A stretch of DNA of 64,000 nt from positions 1,141,058 through 1,205,057 of the forward strand of contig NZ_FOTC01000001.1 of assembly GCF_900114455.1 (NCBI RefSeq). Reading direction: 5' to 3'. How positions within the stretch are numbered: position 1 is the stretch's first letter; every line of letters starts with the position of its first letter. The notes beneath the pieces are model-generated. The model ran no database searches and was not told where the DNA came from. It saw only the letters and a list, made by a program, of their open reading frames with translations. The position numbers were made by a program, and so were the translations under genes. This stretch comes from Halogranum rubrum (GTDB lineage: Archaea; Halobacteriota; Halobacteria; Halobacteriales; Haloferacaceae). This document shows, piece by piece, positions 33,832 to 41,836 of this stretch.

Positions 33832-33861
33832 GTTTCAGTGAACCAATGGAACAACTGAAAC
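33832..33861. promoter_or_regulatory. Inverted repeat GTTTCAGT/ACTGAAAC in divergent promoter
   Basis: GTTTCAGT (33832-33839) and ACTGAAAC (33854-33861) are exact reverse complements separated by 14 nt, in the 91-nt gap between a membrane protein gene (minus) and a GNAT gene (plus). The right arm covers about -30 to -23 relative to ATG 33884, where the TATA box would be. An additional CAGTTTC lies just upstream at about 33821-33827. A repressor site is plausible; the regulator is unknown. Confidence 0.5.
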
Positions 33862-33883
33862 CACCCGTCGACCAACACCGCAC

Positions 33884-34372
33884 ATGAACGTCCGACCGTA
33901 TTCGGCGACTGACGCCGAGGGACTCTGGGAACTGAAACGCGGGTTCGAACTCGGCATCGGCGAGGGAACCGGCGACGAGGGGAAGGGACCGAAGTACGAG
34001 GCGAAGTTGACCGACGACTACCGGGAGCGGTGGCTTGCGTGGGTCGACGACTGCGTGGCCGAGAACGACGACTGTGTCACCGTCGCCGTCGACGACGACG
34101 GTTCGGTGGTCGGCTACGCCTTCGTCCTCCCGGCCTCGCTCGCGTTCGTCTGGGACGCCGCCGTCCTCAACGAGGTGTTCGTTGCCCCCGACTACCGGGG
34201 AACCGGCGTCGCAGACGAACTGATGGCGGCGGCACTCGACGCCGCTCGCGACATGGACCTCCCGCTCGACCGGATGGTTCTCGACGTCGACAGAGAGAAC
34301 GACCGAGCACAGGCGTTCTACGACCGCTACGGCTTCGAGCACTGGGGCGAGATGGTCGCGCGCGACCTCTAA
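33884..34372 (+). CDS. GNAT family N-acetyltransferase
   Basis: A 162-residue acetyltransferase. The GNAT core is VTVAVDDDGSVVGYAFVLP, then VLNEVFVAPDYRGTGVADEL (acetyl-CoA binding loop, Q/RxxGxG/A type, here RGTGVA), and the C-terminal NDRAQAFYDRYGFEHWGEMV, typical of RimI-like members. The substrate cannot be told; candidates are protein N-termini, amino acids or small amines. The start ATG 33884 (MNVRPYSATDAEGLWEL) is standard for the family. It is unrelated in close sequence to the three tandem GNATs at 36966-38890. Confidence 0.92.
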   Translation: MNVRPYSATDAEGLWELKRGFELGIGEGTGDEGKGPKYEAKLTDDYRERWLAWVDDCVAENDDCVTVAVDDDGSVVGYAFVLPASLAFVWDAAVLNEVFVAPDYRGTGVADELMAAALDAARDMDLPLDRMVLDVDRENDRAQAFYDRYGFEHWGEMVARDL

Positions 34373-34423
34373 TCACCCGACTCAATCGGACAGATTCAAG
34401 CCGCCAGAGTGGAAAACGCGACC

Positions 34424-35599
34424 ATGATTCTCCGGGACGTGACGCTTCTCGACAGAGGCGAGACACGAACGGGCGCGATTGCGTTCGACGAGGAGTCGGG
34501 AACGATTACGGCAGTCGGCGACGACGTGGTCGACGCAGGCAGCGACGAGCAAATGATCTCTCTACCGGGCTACACGGTCCTGCCCGGATTAGTCGACGCA
34601 CACGTTCACTACTCGCTCTCCGGCGAGCGCAGCGTCGAGGACGTCGTCGACATGAGCGACGCCGAACTCGCACTGGTCGAGGCACGCAACGCCCGCCGGA
34701 CGCTCGAATCGGGTATCACGGGCGTTCGAGCGATGGGCGCACGCGACATCGACCCGCAGGTCCGCAACGCCATCGACGACGGTGACATCACCGGTCCACG
34801 GACCGTCGCGAACTGCCGCTCTATCACCATCACCGGCGGCCACGGCCACCATCTCGGCCGAGAGATTACCGGCCCTGCCGACGCCCGCCGTGCTGTCCGC
34901 GAACAGGTCAAACAGGGCGCAGAGTTCATCAAGTTCATGACCACGGGCGGGGTGACGACGCCCGGCACCGACCCCGACCAAGTCGCCATGACGGAGGCGG
35001 AAATCGACGCGCTCGTCGACGAAGCGCACCGGCGGGGCGTCCACGCGGCGACACACGTCCACGGGGCCGACGGCGCGAAAGCCGCTATCGAGGCCGGTGT
35101 CGACACCGTCGAACACGGGACGTTCCTCGACGACGAAGCGGTCGAGATGTTTCTCGAACACGACGTGACGCTCGTCCCAACGCTCTCTGCGCCGTACCAC
35201 ATCGTCCGCAACATCGAGACGGCGACGGAGGAGAGCGCCCGCAAGACGCGACACGTCTACGAGCGCCACATCGAGTCGTTCGGGAAAGCGCTCGAGGCGG
35301 GCGTCCGCATCGCGGGCGGAACGGACGCCGGCACGCCGTTCAACTACCACGGTGCGAACGCCACAGAAGTAGAGTTCATGGCGAAGTACGGGATGGACCC
35401 CGCCGAGGCAGTTCGCGCGATGACCGAGACGGCCGCGGAGACGGTCGGACTCGACGGGTCCGGCACGCTCGAAGCCGGCACCCACGCCGACCTCCTCGTC
35501 GCCGACGGCGACGTGACCGAGGACCTGACGCTCCTGAACAACCCTGCGGCCGTCCTCAAAGACGGAGAGGTCGTTAGCGGGTCGATTCCGGGCCAGTAG
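34424..35599 (+). CDS. Amidohydrolase family protein (imidazolonepropionase/prolidase-like)
   Basis: A 391-residue metal-dependent hydrolase of the amidohydrolase superfamily. Visible ligands: VDAHVHYSLSG (first HxH), FIKFMTTGGV with the bridging Lys region, AATHVHGADGAKAAIEAGVD and TVEHGTF (His ligands), and IAGGTDAGTPFNYHGANA (Asp). The two ends form the small beta sandwich. It resembles the Xaa-Arg dipeptidase/Pro-dipeptidase Sgx9260-type amidohydrolases rather than urease or dihydroorotase. ATG 34424 is preferred to GTG 34409, since the protein starts MILRDVTLLDRGE as homologues do. Cytoplasmic; no operon partner. Confidence 0.9.
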   Translation: MILRDVTLLDRGETRTGAIAFDEESGTITAVGDDVVDAGSDEQMISLPGYTVLPGLVDAHVHYSLSGERSVEDVVDMSDAELALVEARNARRTLESGITGVRAMGARDIDPQVRNAIDDGDITGPRTVANCRSITITGGHGHHLGREITGPADARRAVREQVKQGAEFIKFMTTGGVTTPGTDPDQVAMTEAEIDALVDEAHRRGVHAATHVHGADGAKAAIEAGVDTVEHGTFLDDEAVEMFLEHDVTLVPTLSAPYHIVRNIETATEESARKTRHVYERHIESFGKALEAGVRIAGGTDAGTPFNYHGANATEVEFMAKYGMDPAEAVRAMTETAAETVGLDGSGTLEAGTHADLLVADGDVTEDLTLLNNPAAVLKDGEVVSGSIPGQ

Positions 35600-35706
35600 C
35601 GCGCGTCCGACTCGTCGAACCCACCAGACACTCTCCGAGACGAGATTGTTTGACAAGAGTATTACACTAACACGACGTCTCTCTACGGGCACCGTTCGGA
35701 GGTCAC

Positions 35707-36930
35707 GTGATGAACCCAGGTTCCGTAGAGATATCTCGGCGAGACGTATTGAAAGTGGCAGGAGGCGGAACGGCGATAGGTCTCTTGACCACCCCCGCCT
35801 CCGCAAGAACACCGGTCCGTGTCTTCGTCCATCCGCGTCCGGGTCGGGACGTAACGAACACGATCGAGAGACACGGCGGGGTCGCACGGCTATACGAGCA
35901 CTTCCAGTTCGTCGCCGCAGTAGTCCCCGTGCGAGCGCTGAAGGCGCTCCGCCGCGACAGGCGCATCGCAGTCGTCGAACCGGACGGCATCGTGCGTGCC
36001 GTTCCGGTACGGGCGAGCCAAGCCGAAGTAGCGGGTCAGACTCGCGTAGAGGGACAGTCGGCGTCGTGGGGGTACACAGACATCGCCGCGGATTCGGCAC
36101 AGGCACTCGGTGTCACGGGCAAGGGTGTCGACGTCGCGATACTCGACACCGGCATCGACGTCGACCACCGTGACCTGCGCGTCGCCGGGGGCGTCGACTG
36201 CGTCAACTGGTTGCCGTGGGAGGAGCAAGACTACGACGACCAGAACGGTCACGGAACCCACTGCGCCGGCATCGCGGCCGCCCGCGACGACGGCGGCGGC
36301 GTCGTCGGCGTCGCCCCCGACGCCAACCTCTACGCGGTTCGAGTTCTCGACAGCGACAAAGTCGGCTACTGGAGCGACGTGATTCGGGGCATCGACTGGT
36401 GTCTCTCTCGACGCATCCCGGTTCTCTCGATGAGTTTCGGCGGCGACAGCATCTCGAATGCACTCCGCGAGACGCTCGAAACGGCGGCTAACAGGGGACA
36501 CATCCTCGTCGCCGCCGCAGGCAACGACGGCAACGACGGCAACGGCGACTGTACCGAACAGAACGTCGACGCACCCGCACGGAACCACCACGTCCTCGGC
36601 GTCAGCGCAACTGACAGTGACGGCGAGATTGCATCGTACAGCAGCGTCGGCAGGCGCATCGAACTCGCGGCCCCCGGGACGAGTATCTACTCGACGTTCA
36701 AAAACCAGGCCTACGCCACCTTCTCGGGGACGTCGATGGCGACACCGTACGTCGCTGGAGCGGCGGCGTTGGTGTGGCAGGAGAGTGACTACGGCCACCC
36801 GACGAGTGACGAAGGAGAACGAGTCCGTGAAGTGCTCACGTCGACGGCGAGGGTACTCGACGGAACCTGTGGCGAAGGGTCCGGTCTGGTCGACGCGTAC
36901 GAGGCGGTCCGTGCCGTCCGGTGGGCGTAG
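35707..36930 (+). CDS. S8 family serine peptidase (halolysin-like), Tat-exported
   Basis: An extracellular subtilase. The N-terminus carries a twin-arginine signal (ISRRDVLKVAGGGTAIGLL, then TPASA). Residues about 35-105 form an inhibitor-I9-like propeptide. The catalytic domain has D147 (AILDTGIDVDHRDL), H182 (NGHGTHCAGIAAA), the oxyanion Asn N273 (AAAGNDGNDGN) and S343 (FSGTSMATPYVAGAAA). At 407 residues it lacks the C-terminal extension of classical halolysins R4/172P1. Four cysteines might form disulphides. GTG 35707 or ATG 35710 may be the start. Monocistronic. Confidence 0.95.
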   Translation: MMNPGSVEISRRDVLKVAGGGTAIGLLTTPASARTPVRVFVHPRPGRDVTNTIERHGGVARLYEHFQFVAAVVPVRALKALRRDRRIAVVEPDGIVRAVPVRASQAEVAGQTRVEGQSASWGYTDIAADSAQALGVTGKGVDVAILDTGIDVDHRDLRVAGGVDCVNWLPWEEQDYDDQNGHGTHCAGIAAARDDGGGVVGVAPDANLYAVRVLDSDKVGYWSDVIRGIDWCLSRRIPVLSMSFGGDSISNALRETLETAANRGHILVAAAGNDGNDGNGDCTEQNVDAPARNHHVLGVSATDSDGEIASYSSVGRRIELAAPGTSIYSTFKNQAYATFSGTSMATPYVAGAAALVWQESDYGHPTSDEGERVREVLTSTARVLDGTCGEGSGLVDAYEAVRAVRWA

Positions 36931-36965
36931 GCGGGAACCGTCGTCATCCCGTCGCTACTCGTCGT

Positions 36966-37592
36966 TCACTGACGGACAGCGATACTCGACACCTCGTCGT
37001 CCGTGACACGCTCGCGCCACTGCTCCTGCGAGATGCTGTAGATAGAGAGGTCACGTGGCCCACCGGTGTCACCCGGCGGAAGCCTGTTTCTGAGGACGGC
37101 GTCGTGCTGTCCGCCGTATCGCTCGACGTACTTCTGGATGGCTCGCTTCGACTGGTCGTTGTCGGGTTCGTGGCCGACGGCGACGACGGCGACGTCTAGC
37201 ACGTCGAAGACCACGTACAGCATCGCCCCGGCGCGCTCGCCCGAGTAGCCGCGGCCCCAGAACGGTTCCCGAATCCACGTGCCGAACGACACGCGCCGTT
37301 TCTCCCACTCGAACCAGAGTTCGGCGACGCCGACGAACTCGTCGTCCGCTCTTCGAGAGATTGCGTACGTCGCCCGCTTCGCGGACTCCCACTGCTCTTC
37401 GGCCGTGGTGACCTCGTCGAAGGTCTTTTTCCGCGTCGCGTGTACCGCCTCGCCGAGCGGTGCCATCACCGCGTCCATCTCGCCGGTTCGGTGGTACTCG
37501 TAGATGTCGAGCGTGTCGACGACGTCGTACAGCGGTTCGTACCGGAGACGCTCGCTCTCGACGAGTGCCGGAAAGAGACTGTCGCTACTCAT
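36966..37592 (-). CDS. GNAT acetyltransferase, tandem copy 3
   Basis: This 208-residue RimJ/RimL-like acetyltransferase begins LFPALVESERLRYEPLYDVV. It has the core EKRRVSFGTWIREPFWGRGY with SGERAGAML (acetyl-CoA loop GRGYSG), VAVGHEPDNDQSKRAIQKYV and the conserved ending YSISQEQWRERVTDDE. ATG 37592 overlaps the 3' end of the upstream GNAT gene by 8 nt, so it is translated as the third gene of a three-gene operon. It is the most divergent of the trio (ESERLRYEPLYDVV instead of ETDRLRLQR). Substrate unknown; protein N-terminal or antibiotic acetylation are family options. Confidence 0.9.
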   Translation of the reverse strand: MSSDSLFPALVESERLRYEPLYDVVDTLDIYEYHRTGEMDAVMAPLGEAVHATRKKTFDEVTTAEEQWESAKRATYAISRRADDEFVGVAELWFEWEKRRVSFGTWIREPFWGRGYSGERAGAMLYVVFDVLDVAVVAVGHEPDNDQSKRAIQKYVERYGGQHDAVLRNRLPPGDTGGPRDLSIYSISQEQWRERVTDDEVSSIAVRQ

Positions 37593-38265
37593 GGGCTCTC
37601 TTCTGCGAGTTTCCACAGTCACTTTGAGCCGTCTCGACGAACGTCGCCTCGCGCTCGTCGCCGACGGCGTCGCGCCACTCTGCGTGCGAAATCGAGTAGC
37701 GACAGATGTCGACCGGACCGTCGTCACCGGTCATCCAGTTACGGAGCGTCCCGTCGAATCGGCCACCGAATCGGTCGACGTACTTCTCGATGGCGCGTCT
37801 CGACTGGTCGTTGTCGGGTTCGTGTTCGACCACGACGACATCGAGGTCGAGTCGGTCGAACACGAGTTGGAGGAGTGCCGCAGCACGCTCGCCTGCGTAC
37901 CCTCGCCCCCAAAACCGCTTGCGGAGCCAGATGCCGAGCGACGCGCTCTGTGACTCCCAGTCGGGAAAGAGCATCGCCGTCCCGGCGAACTCGCCAGCGT
38001 CCGGTTCGCCGTCGTGCGGCGTCACCGCGTAGATAGCTTTGGAGCCGTCGTCCCAGCCCCGTTTGAACGAGTCGAGCGCGTCGTGGGACGCTTTCGGCGT
38101 CGCGTGTCGACCCCACCCGAGGAACCGTGTCTCTTCTTCGATGGTGTCACTCTCGCCCCAGTACTCGTAGGCGTCGCGTGGGTCGAGAACGGTCGTACAC
38201 CGTTGAAGTCGAAGCCGGTCGGTCTCGATGGCGAACGGAAACAGCGAGCGAGTGTCAGTCGTCAC
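37585..38265 (-). CDS. GNAT acetyltransferase, tandem copy 2
   Basis: Middle copy of the trio, 226 residues from GTG 38265. Core: AIETDRLRLQRCTTVLDP at the N-terminus, SQSASLGIWLRKRFWGRGYA containing the acetyl-CoA loop, VVVEHEPDNDQSRRAIEKYV, and the ending YSISHAEWRDAVGDEREATF shared almost exactly with copy 1. It has a C-terminal tail (TAQSDCGNSQKRAHE) that overlaps the start of copy 3. The start overlaps the end of copy 1 by 11 nt. The near-identical C-terminal blocks of copies 1 and 2 indicate a duplication more recent than the split from copy 3. Confidence 0.9.
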   Translation of the reverse strand: MTTDTRSLFPFAIETDRLRLQRCTTVLDPRDAYEYWGESDTIEEETRFLGWGRHATPKASHDALDSFKRGWDDGSKAIYAVTPHDGEPDAGEFAGTAMLFPDWESQSASLGIWLRKRFWGRGYAGERAAALLQLVFDRLDLDVVVVEHEPDNDQSRRAIEKYVDRFGGRFDGTLRNWMTGDDGPVDICRYSISHAEWRDAVGDEREATFVETAQSDCGNSQKRAHE

Positions 38266-38890
38266 GGTCGAGACTCTCGACGAACGTCGCCTCGCGTTCG
38301 TCGCCGACGGCGTCGCGCCACTCGGCCTGCGAGATAGAGTAGTGCGACAGGTCGACCGGTTCGTCGTCGTGCAGGTGGAAGTTGCGGAGGACGCCGTCGT
38401 GGCGACCGCCGTACTTCTCGACGTACTTCTCGATGGCGCGCTTCGACTGGTCGTTTGCCGGGAGGTGGCCAACGTCGACGACTTCCAAATCGAGACGGTC
38501 GAACGCGAGTTGGAGGAGCGCACCCGCCCGCTCCCCCGAGTACCCGTGACCCCAGAAGGGCTTGCGAAGCCAGATGCCGAGTCCCGCCTTTCGCTTGTCC
38601 CAGTCGAGGTGGAGGCCGGTGTTGCCGGCGAACTCGCCCGCTCGTGGTTCGCCGTCTTTGGGGAAGACGCAGTACGTCGCATCTTCGGCGTTCTCCCACG
38701 ACTCTTCCATCTGCGTCAGAAAGTCCCACGTCAGTTTCGGCGTCGGGTGCGGGTCCCACGTGACGTACCGTGTCTCCTCTTCGACGGTGTCGGCTTTGGC
38801 GGTGTACTCGTAGAGGTCGAGCGTGTCGATGGTCTCGCGACAGAATCGCTGCAAGCGAAGACGGTCGGTCTCGATGACGTCGGGAAACAT
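38255..38890 (-). CDS. GNAT acetyltransferase, tandem copy 1
   Basis: First gene of the three-GNAT operon, 211 residues from ATG 38890. It opens MFPDVIETDRLRLQRF, has GIWLRKPFWGHGYSGERAGA as the acetyl-CoA-binding block (GHGYSG), DVGHLPANDQSKRAIEKYVE and the shared ending LSHYSISQAEWRDAVGDERE. RimJ/RimL-type GNATs acetylate protein N-termini, ribosomal proteins or small molecules; nothing points to a specific one. The three genes overlap by 11 and 8 nt, implying one transcript from a promoter upstream of 38890. Confidence 0.92.
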   Translation of the reverse strand: MFPDVIETDRLRLQRFCRETIDTLDLYEYTAKADTVEEETRYVTWDPHPTPKLTWDFLTQMEESWENAEDATYCVFPKDGEPRAGEFAGNTGLHLDWDKRKAGLGIWLRKPFWGHGYSGERAGALLQLAFDRLDLEVVDVGHLPANDQSKRAIEKYVEKYGGRHDGVLRNFHLHDDEPVDLSHYSISQAEWRDAVGDEREATFVESLDRDD

Positions 38891-39005
38891 AGCTCGGTGG
38901 TCGCAGTCTCGCCGAAAAAGCCTTGCCCGGGCGTGTCACTGTGTCGCAGTCTGCGCGTTGCAGTCAGTGTATCGCAGTCACCACCGCGGCGAGTCGGACT
39001 ACGCT

Positions 39006-39653
39006 CTACGTTTCCTGACTGGTGACGTGCCGGTAGAGCGGCCCCGCGAGCACCACGAGTCCGACGAGTGCGACGGCGGCGACGAGACGCACGTCGACGA
39101 CGCTCGCGAGCGAGTCCGCCGAGAGTCCCGAGAGGCCGTCGAGCGACGACCCGAGGAAGACGCCCGCAATCGCCCACGGGAGTTCGCCGACGGCAGTTCC
39201 GAGGAGAAACGGGACGAGCGAGACGTTCGCGACGCCGGCGGCGACGGAGACGACGTCCGAGGGAGCGGGCAGGAACCGACTCGCGGCGACGCTCCGGAAG
39301 TCACCGGTCCGCTCGACGAACTGTTCCGACACAGTCGTCATCCGCCCCGTCCCGCGAGCACGCCGAGCGAGCAGGAACGGAGGGAGTGCCGTCACCGTCA
39401 TCAACAGGAGGGCGAAGGGAAGGCCGACGGCGAGTCCGTACGCGTAGCCGGCGGCGACGGCCAAGAGCGTCGTCGGCCACGCGAGAAACGGTCTGACGAC
39501 GGAGACGACGAGCAGGACGGCGGCGAAGAGAAGCGGGTTCGCCGCCACCCACGAGAGCCGTGAGAGGAAGGCGGCGGGCGACGTGAGAAACAGCCCCAGC
39601 ACGACGACCAACCCTACCGCACCGCCCAGCGCCAGTCGTACCCGCCGATTCAT
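39006..39653 (-). CDS. TVP38/TMEM64 family membrane protein (VTT domain)
   Basis: A 215-residue membrane protein with the VTT/DedA-like pattern: several helices, then LAWPTTLLAVAAGYAYGLAV and ASRFLPAPSDVVSVAAGVAN (the conserved re-entrant segment with the R-x-x-P motif), and AVGELPWAIAGVFLGSSL. VTT proteins are thought to act as lipid scramblases or transporters. I start at ATG 39653 (MNRRVRLAL), because the TTG six nt upstream is unlikely. It is divergent from the DUF5830 gene, with 90 nt between. Confidence 0.88.
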   Translation of the reverse strand: MNRRVRLALGGAVGLVVVLGLFLTSPAAFLSRLSWVAANPLLFAAVLLVVSVVRPFLAWPTTLLAVAAGYAYGLAVGLPFALLLMTVTALPPFLLARRARGTGRMTTVSEQFVERTGDFRSVAASRFLPAPSDVVSVAAGVANVSLVPFLLGTAVGELPWAIAGVFLGSSLDGLSGLSADSLASVVDVRLVAAVALVGLVVLAGPLYRHVTSQET

Positions 39654-39743
39654 ATCCAACGTCCGTCACCGGCGGGCAAACGCTTTGTGCTTCTTGGCCC
39701 CCGAGTACGAACGATTAAGCGCGACGCGTGGGAACGAATCTGC

Positions 39744-40121
39744 GTGACTGCGGACGCCGCCGACTCGGAACGGAAAGTCGAACTCGCACTCGACCTCCTC
39801 GCCCATCTCGAAGTGGAGGAGTTGAGCATCGCGGAGGCCGTCGACCGTATCGAGACGGTGACGACGAATCCGACACTCACCCGCGAGATACTCGACGAAG
39901 CCGAGAAACGAGGCATCGTCGAGCGTGAGAACGGACGACTCCGGACGCGACGCGGCGGCACGTTCGTCCGCTTCGAGAGTCAGGTGATTCAGAAAGAGGG
40001 CGACTTCGAGTGCCGACGCTGTGGCTGTGGGCTCTCGACGGGACACTTCATCAGATTCGACTCCGGCGAGTTGGGACCCTTCGGGTCGTCGTGCATCCGG
40101 AAGGTGACCGGCAGAGAGTAG
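39744..40121 (+). CDS. DUF5830 family protein
   Basis: A 125-residue protein with an N-terminal winged-helix-like half (ERKVELALDLLAHLEVEELS; AVDRIETVTTNPTLTREILD; RGIVERENGRLRTRRGG) and a C-terminal zinc-ribbon-like part (FECRRCGCGLSTGHFIRFDS, then GPFGSSCIRKV, i.e. CxxCxC plus a later Cys). I link it to DUF5830, a haloarchaeal family of unknown function; DNA or RNA binding is plausible. GTG 39744 is chosen because TATA-like GATTAAG (39713-39719) is centred about 28 nt upstream, although the frame is open to 39687. Confidence 0.82.
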   Translation: MTADAADSERKVELALDLLAHLEVEELSIAEAVDRIETVTTNPTLTREILDEAEKRGIVERENGRLRTRRGGTFVRFESQVIQKEGDFECRRCGCGLSTGHFIRFDSGELGPFGSSCIRKVTGRE

Positions 40122-40136
40122 CGTCCCGGCGGCGCG

Positions 40137-41216
40137 TTATCGACCTTGGCGCAGTTCGTCGATGAGTGTCTCCATCGTCTCACGTTGCTTTCGAATCTCT
40201 TCGTTCTGCGTCTCGATGGCTTCGCGGAGTGCGGCGAGTTCGTCGGCCGTTCGCCCGTCGTCGAGCGCCGGTTCGAAGCCCGACCCGTCGAAACCGTCTG
40301 CGGATTGGTCGTCTGTCGGCGCGTCTGTCGTCTCTGTCGTCTCGGAACGTGCCGCCGTCGTCTCCGCCGGTCGTTCGAGTGACTCGGCGACTGCTGCTGG
40401 CGAATCGAACCCATCGTTCGTCGGCGTCGTTGGCTCTGGGTCCGTTTCGTGGGTTGGACTCGCCGGGTCACGGGTGGCGTTGGCCGGTTCCGACGATAAC
40501 TCGCCGGGGTTCGCGCTCAGCGGGTCCGGACCGTCGCCGAAGTCGACCCGGTCTGGCTCCGGTTCGTCGGTCTCTTGGGGAGCGACCGTCACGCGGAACT
40601 CTTCGAGACTCTGGACGTCGTGGTAGGCGAGCAGCGCGTTCGTGAGGCCCTCACGGACTGCCCGAGCCTCTTCGTTCGGTGCTTTGAACCGTTCTTGTCG
40701 ACCGTCGGCGGTGATGACGACGGAGGTGGCGACGCTGCCGTCTTCGAAACTCAGGTCGGTGACGTCGTCGTAGTGGTACTCCTCGAAGTCGTCGTCCCAG
40801 ACGGCGTTTCCGATGTGCTTGACCACGCGTGCACTCGTGATGACGAGGGTGAGTTCACTGAACTGGAAGGTGTGTTTCACCGTCTCGCCGGGGCCGGTGA
40901 TACCGGCGGCGTTGAGAACGCCGGCGAGGACGGGGTGGAGCGCGTCTTGGAGCGTCTTCGTCGGCAGCGCGAACGTCTTCTCGCCGTCGAGTCCGTAGTC
41001 CAGGGTCACTTTCGCCTTGCGGCGGCCCTCCGAGACGGCGATACGTTCGGCGTCGTGAGAGTACGTTTCGACCGATTCGTCCGAGAGGAGTCCGTCCGCG
41101 CGGTAGATGAGTGTCCGCGTGGGCGTCACGAACAGTTCGTCCTCGCCACCGAGGGGGACACGGGCGGCGACGGACTCCCCGTTCAACTGCGACTCGACGA
41201 GGTCCGGGTAGCTCAT
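40137..41216 (-). CDS. PH-like domain protein with acidic linker and coiled coil (possibly DUF7115)
   Basis: The first 200 residues form two beta-rich modules like bacterial PH domains (VAARVPLGGEDELFVTPTRT, then LIYRADGLLSDESVE; LTLVITSARVVKHIGNAVWD; DVTDLSFEDGSVATSVVITA). A 110-residue acidic, Ser/Thr/Pro-rich disordered linker follows. The last 40 residues form a coiled coil (LAALREAIETQNEEIRKQRE). I recall such haloarchaeal proteins as DUF7115. No signal peptide or membrane helix is present, so a cytoplasmic scaffold role is inferred. TATA-like GGTTTTAT (minus strand, about 41242-41249) supports ATG 41216. Confidence 0.83.
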   Translation of the reverse strand: MSYPDLVESQLNGESVAARVPLGGEDELFVTPTRTLIYRADGLLSDESVETYSHDAERIAVSEGRRKAKVTLDYGLDGEKTFALPTKTLQDALHPVLAGVLNAAGITGPGETVKHTFQFSELTLVITSARVVKHIGNAVWDDDFEEYHYDDVTDLSFEDGSVATSVVITADGRQERFKAPNEEARAVREGLTNALLAYHDVQSLEEFRVTVAPQETDEPEPDRVDFGDGPDPLSANPGELSSEPANATRDPASPTHETDPEPTTPTNDGFDSPAAVAESLERPAETTAARSETTETTDAPTDDQSADGFDGSGFEPALDDGRTADELAALREAIETQNEEIRKQRETMETLIDELRQGR

Positions 41217-41369
41217 GGCAGGTCAGTCCCGGTACTGTGACATAAAACCGAGGGGTGTTTTTTGACAGAATGTTTTGAATTTTGTAACTTCTCGAAACGT
41301 ATGCGAGCGGCTATCGGGGTGGGTCGATATGAGAAGCTTAAAGAGTCTCATCGCGGTACGTGAAAGTGA

Positions 41370-41549
41370 GCCCGGGTGGCTTAGCTGGACATAGCGCCGC
41401 ACTCATAGGGTTCGTCGCGTCGGCCTCGCCGACGTGGCAAACGAGCTTCGGTGCGGTAACCGCCTTGGAAGCCTCCGTCCCAACAGAGGACTGCCGAGCC
41501 TCGGACCTGGGACATGCGGAGATCGTGGGTTCGGAGCCCACCCCGGGCA
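41370..41549 (+). tRNA. Elongator tRNA-Met (CAT) with 106-nt intron
   Basis: Acceptor GCCCGGG (41370-41376) pairs with CCCGGGC (41542-41548); discriminator A at 41549. D-arm GCTTAGCTGGACATAGC. Anticodon stem CCGCA (41397-41401) pairs with TGCGG (41515-41519). The loop reads C-T-CAT-A up to 41407, and the seventh loop base is A 41514, so 41408-41513 is an intron at the canonical 37/38 position. T-arm GTGGG-TTCGGAG-CCCAC. CCA is not encoded. An intron in elongator tRNA-Met is known in haloarchaea (about 75 nt in Haloferax volcanii); the one here is longer and contains the hairpin GTCGGC-CTC-GCCGAC. The mature length is 74 nt. A tRNA-Ile2 with modified C34 is less likely given the conserved intron. 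Confidence 0.93.
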
Positions 41550-41639
41550 TTTCTACGAGAGACTACATGTACGAGTGCCGACAGTCGTCTGTTGTGGTCT
41601 CGTGAGTTCTCAGTACTCGATCGGAGCCACGGCTCGCTG

Positions 41640-41740
41640 GCGGAAATCGAGAGACGAGAGATGGTGGAACCGGGAATGTCACCACTGTACCACCAGACCT
41701 CCGGGCAAGGAGTCTGGTAGTCGGTGGTACCTGTAACTAG
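41640..41740 (+). mobile_element. Remnant right end of IS200/IS605-type tnpB element with omega-RNA-like structure
   Basis: The frame ending at TAG 41718-41720 reads EMVEPGMSPLYHQTS, which looks like the C-terminus of haloarchaeal TnpB proteins (VEPGSP-type ending). The DNA GTGGAACCGGGAATGTCACC with the nested stem GTACCACC (41687-41694) / GGTGGTAC (41723-41730) and inner AGA-CTCC/GGAG-TCT hairpin resembles the omega-RNA scaffold that overlaps the tnpB 3' end and closes the element. No TnpB catalytic domain remains upstream; only about 90 nt separate this from the tRNA. I read it as a decayed scar. The match is from memory, not a search. Confidence 0.5.
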
Positions 41741-41836
41741 GTGCTCTATCCAGTAGTCTTATCGCTTCAACATGGAACACAAATATGCCGGCAAAAGCGA
41801 ACGTCGGTTCGCAGTCGTCTCAGCACGGTACGCATT

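Noticed and set aside
41550-41639. Integrase attachment site repeat at the tRNA 3' end
   Set aside because: I looked for a second copy of the tRNA 3' sequence (TTCGGAGCCCAC) downstream and saw none in the window.
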